Positions 48,991 through 60,719 of a stretch of 64,000 nucleotides of DNA are shown here, piece by piece. The notes under the pieces were generated by a model. The model was not told the origin of the DNA. It searched no databases and worked only from the letters and a program-made list of their open reading frames with translations. Both the position numbers and the translations under genes were made by a program. Numbering within the stretch: the stretch's first letter is position 1; each line of letters begins with the position of its first letter. The stretch covers positions 199,074 through 263,073 of the forward strand of contig NW_022985550.1 of NCBI RefSeq assembly GCF_010093815.1. The letters are read 5' to 3'. The DNA is from Pseudovirgaria hyperparasitica. Lineage: Eukaryota; Ascomycota; Dothideomycetes; Acrospermales; Acrospermaceae.

Positions 48991-50233
48991 TCACGCCCCA
49001 CGGTCCGCATCCCCATCCCCCATATCCATAGCCCACAACTTCGCCGTCTCCTTCTCATAACTCCACTCCTCAACCCGCGGAATCGGCGGCAAATCCTGAT
49101 CCACCCATCCGCGAAACGGCACTCCGTCGAACGTCTTCTGCGCGTAGGGGCGGGCACTATATGGGCTGTATCTTGAGTATTAGCGGGTATATATGTATCA
49201 TACAAACATGCAGCAGCAGTAGCAGCAGAAGCCCAACGTACCGTCCCATTCCTTGCCCTCGGCCTTGGCCTCGGCTTCGATTTCCACGCCCGCGACTGAA
49301 CCATGGCCGCATACTGGTCAATTCGCGCGGTCCCTCTGGGTCGTCGAGGTCGATGTATGTGCTTGTAATACGCCGGGTGTTGTAATGTGCTGGGTAGCGA
49401 GGTTGTTTTGCGATGCGGTAGGGATTGTGGGGGTTGTATGATGGGTTGCGTGGACCGCGGGGGGCGTGGGTGGGAGGGTTGTTGTTGATGTTGTAGGGAC
49501 CTTCGTGGTGATTGTTCTGGTAGGTATCATGGTGGTTGTGGTGGTGGTCATGCTGGTGGGCCTCACGGTCGACAATCTCGCCGTCCTCCATATCCTCTTC
49601 TACATCCATGCTCTCTGTGCTATGATTGATAGCAGCAGAACCAGAACTAGCACCAGCACCAGCACCAGCAGTGCAATTCCCAGGCGCATGCCGCGACGCA
49701 AGCAGGCCTTCACCACCAGAGAACATGACACTTTCCGCACCGTCATCCGGGATCGCACCACTGGTAGCAGGAGAAGACAAAACACTGTCGCGGCGCCTGC
49801 TTGGAGATATGAGGGTTGCATTGTGCGCGGGTGGAGCCTGTATAGGAGGTGGATTGGTATGTGTGACCTGAGCAGCAGAGGGGGGCGAGGGAGGAGTGGA
49901 CGTGTTGAGATGTGATTCTGTGGTCATGCTCCCACGCATACCATGTCCGCGCCGCTGTGCGAAGAGTGGGTGTGCGTGTGTATGTGTATGTGCCGGCATG
50001 GGGACGCGCTCTGGCTTCATCGTGCTGAGGGACTGGGACGCCGACTCAAGCAGAGCGAGGGCGGTGGCAACGGCGGCATCATCATCGGTGGTAGTGAGAG
50101 GAGCGAGATTGGATGGACGTTGCTGGTGAGGATGGCTCTGGCGGTCCTGATGGGCGGCGGAGTTGGAGAGGTACGTGTGTGCAGGAAAACGCAAGGGGCT
50201 GACACTGACACTGGCGCTGGCATTCAGCGACAT
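48991..50233 (-). CDS. low-complexity His/Pro/Ser-rich protein with RG-rich patch, unknown function
   Basis: Two exons (50233-49242, 49165-48991; 76-base intron) give 388 residues. The first two thirds are Ser/Pro/Ala/His-rich, with an acidic segment (STESMDVEEDMEDGEIVDRE, about residue 205-225) and a histidine run (HQHDHHHNHH). A tyrosine/asparagine-rich stretch precedes YIDLDDPEGPRELTSMRPWF, then an RG-rich patch (RGRGNRSRGQGRGQGMGRP). The spliced second exon is the most protein-like part: YSARPYAQKTFDGVPFRGWV and PPIPRVEEWSYEKETAKLWA. Without splicing the frame ends in a hydrophobic intron translation, so the splice is important. I know no family; the RG patch suggests RNA association, which is inference. 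Confidence 0.65.
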
Positions 50234-51064
50234 TGTTTGGCGTGTGGTGTTTTGGTGGGTGGCTTGAGAGGTGGTGTATGGGTGGATCTGAATCTGAATG
50301 TGAGATGCAAACCGAAGTTGAATAAAAGTGACGATATGCAGAGATAGACTGAGATTTGTCAGATTAGGATCGCGTAAGTACCGAATTCAGGAATCCAATC
50401 TTGTCATTTCTAGACGAGGAGAAGGTGACTACAAACCGAAAGTATAGGTCGAGTCAGTGAGTTCGAGTATTGAAAACAGACGATGGCAGACGTTCTTGGA
50501 TGGTAGGTCAACAAGAGTAAGAAGAGAAAAACGAGCAAAGAAAAAGAATTCAGACGATGCGATGCGAATCTCGAAGAAAATATAGGCCAATGTATCATTG
50601 CGCTGAATGCATTGTCCGGGTATGTGAGTCTGGCTGTCCGGGTATGACTTGGGTTGTCAGGGTAAGACTTGCTATTATCAGTGGAAACAGTCGAATTGCA
50701 TAGGGCAGGACTTTTGAATGAGATTGTAGCTCTGGAGTGACTTCAAGGGACTCCCGGCTAAGACTTTGAGGGCAGGAGAGAGCTAGTGAATGTAATTCAG
50801 TCGATGAACACGTCATACTATACTGCGCTTAGACATGTTACGTCTGCGTTATCTTATTGCATCCTACCCGGCAGTGACTTCAGCTACGGGTTCTGTCAGG
50901 AAGATTCAATAATCACAATGAAACCAGAACACGACGCCGTGAAAATCAACATGCCTGGACATGTAAACTCGTCCTCTAGACTCGAAAGTCTCGATTGTTT
51001 GGATACGTACGACATGTATCCTTCACCTCACGTCATGATCCTGAAAATATGCATTCAGATCAGA
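50234..51064. other. intergenic
   Basis: Promoter of the minus-strand gene at 50233 and 3' flank of the WD40 gene. No gene recognised. Confidence 0.45.
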
Positions 51065-52700
51065 TCAGAGTCTCCAAATTTTCAATGCGCTGTCGGGAAG
51101 GCGTGCCGACGATGCGTGCGATCGTTCACTCTCGCTTTCACTTTCACTCTCGGTGTCCATGCTGGTGTTCATGTTGGTGTCCATGCTGGTTTCCATGTCA
51201 GTGTTCATGTCGGTATACCTGTCGGTGTCGTTGGCTTCTGAATCGTCTTCGGAACTCGACTCTGAGTCGGAGCCTGAGCTTGAGTCCGAGTCTGAACTTG
51301 AGCTCGATGTATCGTGCGCGCAGTACGGCGCATTGTAGTCCGGCGCCGACGCTGTCGCCACCACATTCCCACACGTATGCACCAACACCGACGTCACGGG
51401 ATCTGTACACATCCATCAGCATATACCCTCACTAACAACTCAAACCGCGCCCGTAAATCGCACTACCACAGCCGCCCAGCATGAGAAGAAAACTCACCAT
51501 CATGTGCCTTCCACGCTGCTATCGGCAATATCTCACCCTCAGTTACATGCGGATCCTTCCACACCCGTACCCGCCCATCCGTGCCACCCGCCCAGACCTC
51601 CCACCCAGCACCCACAGCCACAACGTCAAAGCCTAGTTTCTGATTCGTCTGCGCAGCACGTCCGCTGAGCCAACTCAGGCGCTTTCCGTTGCGAATATCG
51701 TAGATGAGGGCGATGTCGCTGCGACGGCAGCCGGCTAGGAAGTAGTTTCCGCAAGGGCTCCATGAGACTTGCGTTATGCCGCCACCAGGGTGAGGTGAAG
51801 TGGTTGAGGAGGAGGAAGCAAAAGAAGAAGAGGAGAAGGAGGGGTTGATATTGAATGTCGTGATGACCTCGCCGCGGCCCTCGGATGCGTACAGTCCGAT
51901 GTTGTTGAGCAGGGTGCCAGCGGCCAGGGTGGACGTCGACGGGCATATGGCGAGGCTGGAGATAATGCCGCGCATGCCGCGGCGGCCGGAGATTGCGGCG
52001 CGACTTTTAGCGGGCGCTGTACGGTGCGATTCAAGGGGCAGGCTGCCTGGGACGGCGAGATCATGAACTGTGATGAGAGAGGTGCAGCCAGAGATGAAGA
52101 GGGATGGAGAGGAAGGAGAGAAGAGGAGAGCGTGCGGGGAGCGATAGGCCTCGTTAGCCGGAGAGATGATCTTGTATGTTGCAATCGGGGGGGCATTGAA
52201 GAGGGCGTTAGTGAGGCGCAAGGGTAGGTCGAGTGGGGAGGAAAGGACAAGGCATGTGGAGGTGTCGAAGAGGCTGAAGAGAGAATAGGGTGTGAAGGCG
52301 TGGATTTGTACCGGTAGCTGGTACGTGAAGTATGGTGATAGATTGATGTGACTGGGAGATTCGAGGAGGTTTGGTGGTCTGGTATTTGGTCAGTGATTAT
52401 ACGCTGGACAGGAGTTGTAAGAGGCATACAAGACGAATGTTGACAGACGATTTCTGCGACCGTCAGAGCTGGTCAAAACACAAGTCCCATCCGTAGACCT
52501 GCATTCAAGTCAGACATTGTGGTTCTTGCAGTAGAGGGTGTTTTACGATTTCCTTTCAGTTACCATTGAGCGCGGCCAATGCCTCCATCGTTCGTATCTC
52601 CATTGGAGGCGACTGACGATGCAATACATATCGGATTGAAAGCAGTCGAAGCTTCGTCCATGGGTGTTTCCAAGCCAACCTGCGCAATGCTATCTGCCAT
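51065..52700 (-). CDS. WD40 protein of the TCAB1/WRAP53-Swt21 type
   Basis: Beta-propeller protein resembling human TCAB1 (small Cajal-body RNA and telomerase RNA trafficking) and yeast Swt21 (spliceosome-associated). Four exons (52700-52564, 52498-52430, 52378-51498, 51402-51065) join in phase to 474 residues. Family landmarks: AQWSTDGTCVLTSSDGRRN at the start, then YRSPHALLFSPSSPSLFISG, GMRGIISSLAICPSTSTLAAGT, NNIGLY, GGGITQVSWSPCGNYFLAGCRRSDIALIYDIRNG, and VWAGGTDGRVRVW in later blades. The last blade begins DPVTSVLVHTCGNVVATAS. The tail is unusual: an acidic Ser/Asp/Glu run, then a 12-base-periodic Asp/Thr/Met/Asn repeat, then an ESESESESE run. It shares a 214-base divergent spacer with the SAM carrier. 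Confidence 0.82.
51150..51240. repeat. degenerate 12-bp tandem repeat inside the WD40 gene's last exon
   Basis: About seven diverged 12-base units of the form GTGTCCATGCTG (plus-strand reading). On the coding minus strand they give four-residue units such as DMNT, DMET, SMDT and NMNT. The array is in frame and in the acidic C-terminal tail of the TCAB1-like protein. Confidence 0.8.
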
Positions 52701-52914
52701 ACTCGATTGTGTCGAAATTTCACATCTTCGTTGCAAACAGAGAGATGTTGTAAGCGAAACAAAACAAACGAAGCTCTCCCACACAATCTCGCTAGCCCCA
52801 CTAAAACTTTCTCGTAGGGCTGAACTGACCCACAGCTATCAGGAGCTATGACCACCTCCCTCCAAAACTACAAACCACTAGTCATTAACATCACCACTTT
52901 CTTCGCTCAACACA
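52701..52914. promoter_or_regulatory. divergent promoter, TCAB1-like / SAM carrier
   Basis: 214 bases separate the two diverging ATG codons, so the core promoters of both genes must be here. No specific motif recognised. Confidence 0.5.
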
Positions 52915-53881
52915 ATGACCTCTCCACCCTCCCTCTCCACGCCAAATACCCCAATCCTCCACTCCCCATATGTACTCTCTCTCCTCGTAAGTCGTGCTCT
53001 CCCCAAATTCTCCCTTCCACTCATTCGCTCCCAAAACTGACACACCTCTCCACCAGTCCGGCGGTCTCGCTGGCACCACCGTCGACCTCTCCCTATACCC
53101 ACTCGACACGCTCAAAACGCGCCTCCAGTCTACACAGGGCTTCCTCGCTTCGGGCGGCTTCAACGGCATATACCGGGGCGTGGGCTCCGCGCTGATCGGC
53201 TCTGCGCCGGGCGCCGCGCTATTCTTCGTCACCTACGACAGCGTCAAAGCGACGCTGCTGCCACTGACACAGACACAAACACAGACACGAGACAGACACA
53301 CCAATGCGCTCGTGCACATGTTTGCAGCGAGTGTGGGCGAAGTAGCAGCGTGTGCGGTACGCGTGCCGACGGAGGTGGTCAAGCAGCGGGCGCAGGCCGG
53401 GCTACACGCGAGCAGTCTGGACGCGCTGCGGCATATACTGCGGCTGCGGGGCACGGCCGGGTTTGCGCGTATGTGGGCAGAGCTGTATCGTGGGTGGGGC
53501 ATTACGGTGATGCGAGAGGTGCCGTTCACAGTGATTCAGTTTCCGCTATGGGAGGCGCTGAAGAGCTGGGGTGCGGTGCGGAATGGGGGGAGGAAGGTTG
53601 GTGCCGGAGAGAGTGCTGTGTATGGGAGTGTGAGTGGTGCAGTGGCGGCTGGTGTGACGACGCCGTTGGATGTACTGAAGACGCGGATGATGTTGGCGCG
53701 GGAGAAGGTTGGAACGAGGGAGTTGCTGAAGGCGATATTGAGGGAAAGTGGACCCAGGGCGTTCTTTGCGGGGATAGGGCCGCGGGTTTTCTGGATCAGT
53801 GCGGGAGGTGCCATATTCTTAGGGAGTTATCAGTGGGCGGCAAATGCGCTTGGTGGAGTGGAGGAGGAGGATGCGCCGTGA
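52915..53881 (+). CDS. PET8: mitochondrial S-adenosylmethionine carrier
   Basis: Imports S-adenosylmethionine into mitochondria in exchange for S-adenosylhomocysteine (family knowledge). Two exons (52915-52986, 53057-53881) give 298 residues, a standard carrier length. All three mitochondrial-carrier signatures are visible: PLDTLKTRLQ, PTEVVKQRAQ and PLDVLKTRMM. The context VDLSLYPLDTLKTRLQ and VRVPTEVVKQRAQ is that of SAM carriers rather than ADP/ATP or phosphate carriers. The first exon provides the opening TM (SPYVLSLLSGGLAGTTVD); without it the first helix is lost. The linker after helix 2 has a short TQTQTQT run. Confidence 0.92.
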
Positions 53882-53979
53882 GGAGAGGAAGAGTCGGGGT
53901 AACGACGTGGAGATCAAGTATAGATTACTGATAGACACTGCATACTCATAGTATCCAATATCTGTACGGTCTTGACGTA

Positions 53980-56900
53980 CTACTTTTCACTACTCCGACT
54001 CCCCGCCTCGCTCAGCGTCATTGCACTCGCCGCATCCCCCTCTGTCATCTCGAGAGTCCTCGCAGTCGGTGCATGCTGAATCTCCTTCCTTCCATTCGCC
54101 TTATAGTACAACAAGACATCACCTCCACCGCGCCACACATGGGTCCGCATAGTGGCAAGCGTCATCGTCATCGGAACGAGCTTATCATTACAGTACAGCT
54201 CGAGATAATCCTCGGGCTTGAGTGCATCCTCAGGGGGGTTTTCTTCTGCAGGTTCGATGCGCTCAGCGACATACGCAAGGATCTTGCGCGCGCGGAGCAT
54301 ACGATTTGCATTTAGACGGTTATTGCTGCGATAGATCAGTATGAAAACATAAGGCTGGACCGGCTTGACATACCCATCAGTGGCGACGACCGGGAGGAGG
54401 TTTTGATATGGCTCGAGGACGAAGGATACCTTAACAATGTCTTTGAAGGGTATGGTGTTCTGATTCTGTTAGTCCATATTCTTGGAGAAAGACAGATACA
54501 TACTCGGAGTAAGACTTCCCCTAGCCACATCGGCGCAACTTTCTCAATCAAATCTGCCTGCTGTGCCAAAGTGCCGACTTGGCCTTCGAAAAGATCAGCA
54601 ACACCGCCCGAGTCAGGCCGATCCTCTTGTATCAAGATTGTTGTGTTGAGCGGCGGCTTCAATACCGGTGTATCATTTGGCAGACTCGGTGTGATACCAG
54701 TCGTTAAGTTCTCGGGATGCTCCGGATTCTGTAACTGATCCTCATATCCATGCTTGATTCTCTGCAGCACACCATAGAAACTGTCCTCTACAATACGATC
54801 ATCCGTCTTAGTCGATTGAGAATCAGAGTCTTCCTTTTTCTCTTCGACCACTACTGGCTTGTCTACTTCGTTCGTCCTCTCCTTCCCAAGCTTTTTCATA
54901 CCGAAAGCCATGCGAAATTTCTTGCCCCCAAAAAAACCCTCTTTGCCGGGGCCTTTCTCGTCAGATGGTGAGATTGGAGTCTGCGTCTCGTCGTGGCTCT
55001 CCGAGACCCTTTCATGCGCTGCACCCCCGGGTGTCGTAGGAGTTTTTGATGTGTTCGCCACAGAGAAATAGTCTGCGCCGCCTTTATCGGCTGAAGTCCG
55101 CGGCTGGCTTTGACCGGTGATGCTTTTCTCAAGTGGAGCGCTCTCTTCCAAGGTCGGTGATAGTGCGCCGCCAGATTGCCCATTCAGTGCAGCAAGGCTA
55201 TTGGACGTCACAACTGGATGCAGACCAGGTGTGGCAATGCCAATGTGGAGGCCAGGGGTCGTGACTAGTAATTTCCCATTCGCTCGCAGTGTAGATCCTG
55301 AGCCTGGCCCAAGACCTCCGTGATTCCAACTCGTCAACCCAGCATTGGGTAGCGCAATACTTGGTGGCGCATTGGGTCGCTGGATTGATGGCTGACCAGC
55401 GCGGACAACCGACTGTCGTATGACTTCATCTCTCTTGATCTCCTCGTCAATGAGGTTAGAGAAAAGATATCGGAGGACCCATTTGCCAAGATTAACTATG
55501 CGGCGTTAACCTATATCCTTCAATCGTCAGGCTGACGGAAGTGGTACTCACTCCTCTGGTCTTCCCGGAATTCAATATCCTCTTCCATAGGCACTTCATC
55601 TGCGTACATTTCCGCATCAAAACAGTAATTTTCTTCTAGTGCACATGTCAGGCTTCCTGTCCGAGTGTCGACTGCGCACCAATGCGCCACGGACTCAGTG
55701 GTGTTGACCTCCGGTAATACGTCTTCTAGATGGCGTTTGCCGAATGATTTGACCGGAACACACTGGCGTACTGTAAGTATCTCGCCCCGCCATTTTGTGA
55801 TTGAAACTCACATGTAAAAGGTCCCAGAGCATCACCTCGCCAGCAGTATCTAACGTGAGCACTCGTCTTCGATCGTTCAGCAAGACATGCTTGATAAGAC
55901 CGTTTTGTCCTTCGATAGAATCATCCGGAAGATTTCGAATAGGAACAATGCTTATGACTTCAGGCTCTGCTATCATATCAGATGTTCTCCGTATCATAGG
56001 TTGGGACTGAGAGAGTGAGTCCGAATCCTTGAGTGGGCCCTGGAACACCGGAAAGGGGGCTGTATTGGATATGCGCAGCATTGAGTGAATTGGGAGTTTC
56101 TCGGCTTCCGATGTTTCAACATTTGTGGTTGGCGGAGAAGGATACCGCGACCTCGTGGTACCTACACTCATACGATGGAACCTATAGTTGTCCGGTAGCG
56201 CAATCTCGGCCTCAGTGTTTACGTCTTTGTACCGGTTGATGCTCGAGCTTGAAGTCGCCGTCCAGAGGTAATCGCCTGCACTGATGACCTTGTTAACACC
56301 ATTATGCTCCTGACATACAGCAACAGAGAGCCCTTGATCCATTTCTGTACAATTACGGACATCTGTTTTGGCGACCAGACCTGAGCGATCACTCGAGTAG
56401 AAGACCGAGAGTTGAGGATGGTTGGAGTAGAGGGACCAGACACTATCATGGTGCATCGTCAACGTGTACATGCATCTTCCTGCAGTCATCGACCAGACCT
56501 TGACAGTCTGGTCGGATGAAGCTGTCAATAGCATATCGCCATTGTGATTGATCAGAATATCCCGAACATTGTCTGTATGTCCGACGAAGTTGGTGACGCG
56601 CTTCCCTGATCTTGGGTCCCATACCCGCACAACACTTTCTGGACCACCACTAGCGAGCAGAGTCTCGGATGCAGCGAGCGCATACACCGAGCCCTTTTCT
56701 TTGTTCGAGTCTTCTCCAACTGATATCTGCGACTGTTGGCCTGTTCCATTCAGGTCCCACAGACATATCTTCCTGTCCAAGCCACCAGACGCCACCCAAC
56801 CTGATTGTGGTCCTGGCGATGCAAGACACTTGACATAGTCGCTATGAAGGCCAATTGTTTGTGGGGAGAGGTTGTCTTGGGAGTTCGGGCGCCAGAGCTT

Positions 56901-57320
56901 GACGGTGATGTCGGACGAGGCTGAGATCAAGGCATCGTTGTTCTGGGCGAGAACGATGTCGTTGATCCAATGGGTATGGGCTTGGACTTGCTGACGAAAA
57001 GAGGTCGCGGGAGGCTTTTCAGGACTATCTGTCAAGCTCAAGTTGAGGTTGAGGTCCCAGGCGCATATGACGCCATCTCGACCTCCGGAGTAGCTATCGA
57101 TAGGTCAGCGGCAGTTCCCATGCAGGTACGGGGCTGACAAGCGCACAGAATCGAATTGGCGGAATCAACAGCGAGGCCATTGACTCCGAGTCGGTGACCT
57201 CCAGCAGAGTTTGCGAGAGGCAGCACTGCGTAGCGCGATAACGGTTAGCGTTGAGAGGTCGGTATTGGTTAGAGAGATGAGCAGACCATAGGAGATGCGC
57301 TTTCGGGCGTTACGACCCAT
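53980..57320 (-). CDS. WDR48-like WD40 protein (deubiquitinase activator; Bun107 type)
   Basis: In other eukaryotes WDR48/UAF1 binds and activates USP1/USP12/USP46-type deubiquitinases; fission yeast Bun107 is the fungal counterpart. The start ATG at 57320 opens a 34-base exon ([11 protein letters not shown]), spliced at 57287 into [21 protein letters not shown], then [17 protein letters not shown] repeats follow, with [69 protein letters not shown] and others, then a long Ser/Pro/Glu-rich linker and the C-terminal DUF3337/SUMO-like region (about 54480-53980) ending in [11 protein letters not shown] and [16 protein letters not shown]. Several further introns lie at 55760-55810, 55490-55560, 54460-54510 and about 54300-54370; their exact ends are not all resolved. 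Confidence 0.88.
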
Positions 57321-57892
57321 TCGGTCGGTTCAGTTTCGTGATAGCATAGGCTGAAAGCTGGATTTGAGCAAGATGATATCCAGCCAGGCTCTTCAGATGC
57401 TGAGTAATGGTTTAGTATGTGCAAGGGAGATCGTTTGGTGTTGCGGCGTGTCCTGACTCTCGGCCTGGCCTGGTAGAATAGATGTTGGGTGTGTCTGTGG
57501 GGGCACCGGGGCACAGAGACACTGGGACCGGCACTCATTCAAACTTGAAGGGCAGAGGATGGATTTGCTGAGCGAGAGTGTAGTGTATATCGTCTCAAGT
57601 CTTTTCATGATATGAAACAGTGCTACTTCGTAGGAGCTAAATCACACTTGACTTACTTGTACGACTGCTTCTTGTTCAGCTACTGAAGCTTCTAGTGCCG
57701 TTCGATCGCCGCCCCACATGATGCACTACACTGCTACAGCAGTTTAGTGGCGGTGCAGCACGTGGCGCATGACATCGTAGGGCAGAGCAGGGCATTTGGT
57801 TTCACAAGCCATGCTTCTCGCTTCACTACCACTACAACCTCCTCGTCTTTTACTCATACATGTTTGCTCTTCCACCAGTAATTTCCCGTCCA
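57321..57892. other. intergenic between WDR48-like gene and CEF1
   Basis: Promoter of the WDR48-like gene plus CEF1 3' flank. A 21-codon minus-strand frame from an ATG at 57719 ends at a perfect donor (CAA|GTAAGT), but I could not join it to a convincing second exon. Confidence 0.4.
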
Positions 57893-60286
57893 TCAATGAA
57901 CTCCATTGACTGGATCCTGCAGGCTCAGGAGCTCGTCCTTATGCCTCCTGTACGCTTCTTGCGCTTCACGTTCTCTCCGATTGATATGTGTAACCTCCTC
58001 TCGAAGTGCATCCAATCTTCGAGGTATAGCCGACGTCTCATACATCTGCTTCGTCCGCAGCGTATCGAGCTCTGTGCGCGTCTTCTCCAGCGCATCTGCT
58101 GCGTCAACAATCTTCTGTCGTAGTACCTTTGCTCGTTGCTGATACCCGCCCATGTGTAAAGCTAGCTTCTTCTCAATCTTATTCCCACTCTCCGCGGACG
58201 TCACAATTTCCTCTTGCAGATTCTGCTTCCTCGTTAGCTCTGAACGTATCATATGTAACGTGGGACAACCTACATCGAATGTCTCTAGCATGAGCTGGTG
58301 TTCGTCCACCTCGTCTTCGCCATATTCTGCAAGTCCCGGTAGAACAGATCTGCCATGAAGCTCCGTCCAAGCCTGTTCGAAAGCTTGTGTATTCTGTGTG
58401 ACTCCTGCAGAGGTAATCTCTAGTGCTATTTCCTGTCGCGCCTTATCCATCACGCTGTCATCGAACTTTTGCAGGGGCCTTGCCTTGCCCACGATTTGGC
58501 CTGAGCTGGAGCTGTTCACATCATGTGCGATCAGTAATGCCATTTCCTTTTCCACTGCCTTTTCGATGGGGCTTTCAATTTCAGCGACATGCTTGAGCAT
58601 TGCATCAAGATCGAAGATCGAAGGTCGAGGAAGAGCCCTCTGGACGACCTGTGTTTGGCGCTTGAACTCTGCAAGCTCTGCAGCTTTCCGTAACGCTGCA
58701 TTCCTTCGATCGCGCTCCGCCGCGTCTTCTTCAGAAAGCTCTACTTCCATCTGTTCTTGTCGCTCTTCTGGTAGTTCAAAGTCCCATTCGGTTTCTTTTG
58801 GTTTCGGCAGAGCAGCGAGCTGCCCCTTCAATCCTTGTCGGAGTGCATTCTCCCTTTGCCGAATCTCTTTGGGTGTCTGGCCCACCAGCTCCATGCTACC
58901 CTCTGCATTCAGCCGGAAATTATCTCTTGGTGTTCGCATTGGTGTCGCCGATGGCCCACCTGGCGTAGCGCCTACACTACCACCTTGCCGGTATGGTGTG
59001 GCCATAGGATTTGGGGTGACGAGGGCTTGTCTTGCCGGAGTCGCACCTGCAAAACCTGTTGACCCAGAGCCTTCGTGCATTGGTGTGTTCTCTCCTCCAA
59101 GTAGGGCAGACTGCGTCTCTGTCCGGGCTCGGGCATTTTTAATCTCGTTGGCTATGCGGTCCTCCTCTTGTGGTGCTCGAGGCGTTCGAATCGGCGTTCC
59201 ACCAACAATGCCTGAGTAGCTGCCTATCAGTCCTCTTGTGGCGTCATTCTCACCAGCGCTGGCGATCCTGCTTGCACGCTCTCCAGCCATACCCATCTTG
59301 ACGATATCTTCCAACTCGCTTTCACCAACTTGAGGTGTCGGCAGGACGAGTGTCCTTCTTTTACTGCTCTGTTCTGCTTCTCTAATTCGCTGAGCCTGTC
59401 CAGCCTTGGCAGCCGCAGCATATGCTGCTGCAGACCCGGTAGTCTTATCGTTCTTCTGGCGTTTGCGATTATCGCCATCATCTTCTGGGTCACCCTTGCG
59501 TTTGTTTGCTAGCTGCTGCTTTCGAGGATCGAAAGCTTCACGTTCCTTCTCATTGACCTCAGCTTCGTCTCGAGTATCGAAGAAACCCTCTGCAGGTGCC
59601 TTCTCAAAGGGTATGTCCGCATTGTAGTCCATCTGCCCCTTCTTGCGGTATGTTATCTTGATGTTTATGCCAGCATTCTTGAGCTCACGACGTTTCTGCA
59701 GCAAAGCCAAGCGTCTTGACTCCTCCAGCTGTCGTTCACGGGCTTTCCGCTTAGCTTTTTTCCCTTGTGTATTGGCCAGACGCGCTCGAGCTTCACTAAG
59801 CATCTCTTTCTCATCTTCGTCGAGGTCGATTGTATCAGGGCGTGCAGGTTTCGATTCGGGGTCGGGATCCAACTCGCCGGGCCTCAGCTTGCGCACATCG
59901 TCCGCTGACGGCGCGGCAGTCTCTCCACCTTCTGGACCCCCCAAAGCTAGTTCATCGTTTTCGCGCGCCTCCGCTTCATCCAAGAGCTTCTGGTATCGTT
60001 CGAGACATTGTGTGGCAGTCCGGCCAACGATTGGTGCAATCGTCCGCCATTGTGTTGGCATCAACTTTGCGAGGTGTAGCAGTTTCTCGTCCTCTTCCTT
60101 GCTGAATTCTACCTTCCGTATATTTGGATCCAGCCATTCATGCCATCTTGCTTTGCATTGTTTCGGTGTTTTCCGTGCGAGGAGTGAGGATACACGTGCC
60201 CACTGATTCAGGCCATACTTCGATACACTGGCCTTGAGGATCTCATCCTCGATATTCGTCCACACACCTCCCTTTACGACAGGCAT
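57893..60286 (-). CDS. CEF1: pre-mRNA splicing factor Cef1/Cdc5
   Basis: Core component of the Prp19-associated (NineTeen) complex of the spliceosome, nuclear. Single exon of 797 residues, the usual size. Two Myb repeats open the protein: [20 protein letters not shown]...[21 protein letters not shown] (about 6-52), then [24 protein letters not shown]...[15 protein letters not shown] (about 60-103). The Cdc5-type [15 protein letters not shown] and [29 protein letters not shown] follow, then the mid-region with TP-rich phosphorylation-like sites (TPMRTPRD), and the C-terminal coiled-coil domain (about 610-797). Large plus-strand frames inside it (58398-59219, 59643-60206) are mirror images of this biased coding sequence, not genes. 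Confidence 0.96.
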   Translation of the reverse strand: MPVVKGGVWTNIEDEILKASVSKYGLNQWARVSSLLARKTPKQCKARWHEWLDPNIRKVEFSKEEDEKLLHLAKLMPTQWRTIAPIVGRTATQCLERYQKLLDEAEARENDELALGGPEGGETAAPSADDVRKLRPGELDPDPESKPARPDTIDLDEDEKEMLSEARARLANTQGKKAKRKARERQLEESRRLALLQKRRELKNAGINIKITYRKKGQMDYNADIPFEKAPAEGFFDTRDEAEVNEKEREAFDPRKQQLANKRKGDPEDDGDNRKRQKNDKTTGSAAAYAAAAKAGQAQRIREAEQSSKRRTLVLPTPQVGESELEDIVKMGMAGERASRIASAGENDATRGLIGSYSGIVGGTPIRTPRAPQEEDRIANEIKNARARTETQSALLGGENTPMHEGSGSTGFAGATPARQALVTPNPMATPYRQGGSVGATPGGPSATPMRTPRDNFRLNAEGSMELVGQTPKEIRQRENALRQGLKGQLAALPKPKETEWDFELPEERQEQMEVELSEEDAAERDRRNAALRKAAELAEFKRQTQVVQRALPRPSIFDLDAMLKHVAEIESPIEKAVEKEMALLIAHDVNSSSSGQIVGKARPLQKFDDSVMDKARQEIALEITSAGVTQNTQAFEQAWTELHGRSVLPGLAEYGEDEVDEHQLMLETFDVGCPTLHMIRSELTRKQNLQEEIVTSAESGNKIEKKLALHMGGYQQRAKVLRQKIVDAADALEKTRTELDTLRTKQMYETSAIPRRLDALREEVTHINRREREAQEAYRRHKDELLSLQDPVNGVH

Positions 60287-60690
60287 TGTGGAAGGTACTG
60301 CAAAGATGGTGCTATACAGTACGGCATATGCTATAAAGGAGTGAGGATAATGTGATGTCGAAGTCTAGATGGAAGAGAGCTGTTCACGCGCATTGACGGG
60401 CGACGTGAACTTTGGAAATCGCAGAAGGTACCAGCGCGACCTCCGAGGTTTACGCGATCCGGGTACCTTCATGCTGAGAAATGCTGAATGGGTTACGTAA
60501 AAGCCATCACGGGTCAGCCAGGGCTCATGAATTACTAGGTAATCACTCCATCAACATGACATACCAGCGCGCCTCTACGCAACCAAGACTTTGTCATCCA
60601 ATGCTGAACCAATGATGGAAGAGCTATTTGACCCCTCTGATCACGAAAACATTCGAGTTTGCAGCTTCTATTCCTTAAAATCCAGCTCAA
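60287..60690. other. CEF1 promoter and former promoter/leader of the small gene at 61139
   Basis: 404 bases between the CEF1 start and the MITE target site. Before the MITE inserted, this must have been the divergent promoter of CEF1 and the gene at 61139. Confidence 0.6.
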
Positions 60691-60698
60691 ATGTTGTC
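60691..60698. repeat. left target-site duplication (ATGTTGTC)
   Basis: Eight bases identical to 61139-61146, flanking the terminal inverted repeats exactly. Eight-base duplications are the mark of hAT-type transposition. Confidence 0.9.
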
Positions 60699-60719
60699 CA
60701 GACGTGAGCATATACAATC
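60699..60719 (+). repeat. MITE left terminal inverted repeat
   Basis: 21 bases, perfect inverted match to 61118-61138; begins with CAG as in many hAT elements. Confidence 0.9.

Noticed and set aside
48524-49060. 178-codon plus-strand frame
   Set aside because: It overlaps antisense the end of the better-supported spliced gene at 48991-50233 and is Pro/Ser/Thr low complexity.
51774-52427. 217-codon minus-strand frame in another phase of the WD40 gene
   Set aside because: Shadow of the TCAB1-like exon 3, which has clear WD40 repeats in the correct phase.
57600-57719. Possible first exon (21 codons from ATG at 57719 on the minus strand, ending at CAA|GTAAGT)
   Set aside because: No acceptor gives a second exon with a recognisable or reasonably long continuation, so I did not call a gene.
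58398-60206. Large plus-strand open frames (273 and 187 codons) opposite CEF1
   Set aside because: They are Ser/Arg/Leu-rich mirror translations of the biased CEF1 coding sequence, with no domain and no promoter of their own.
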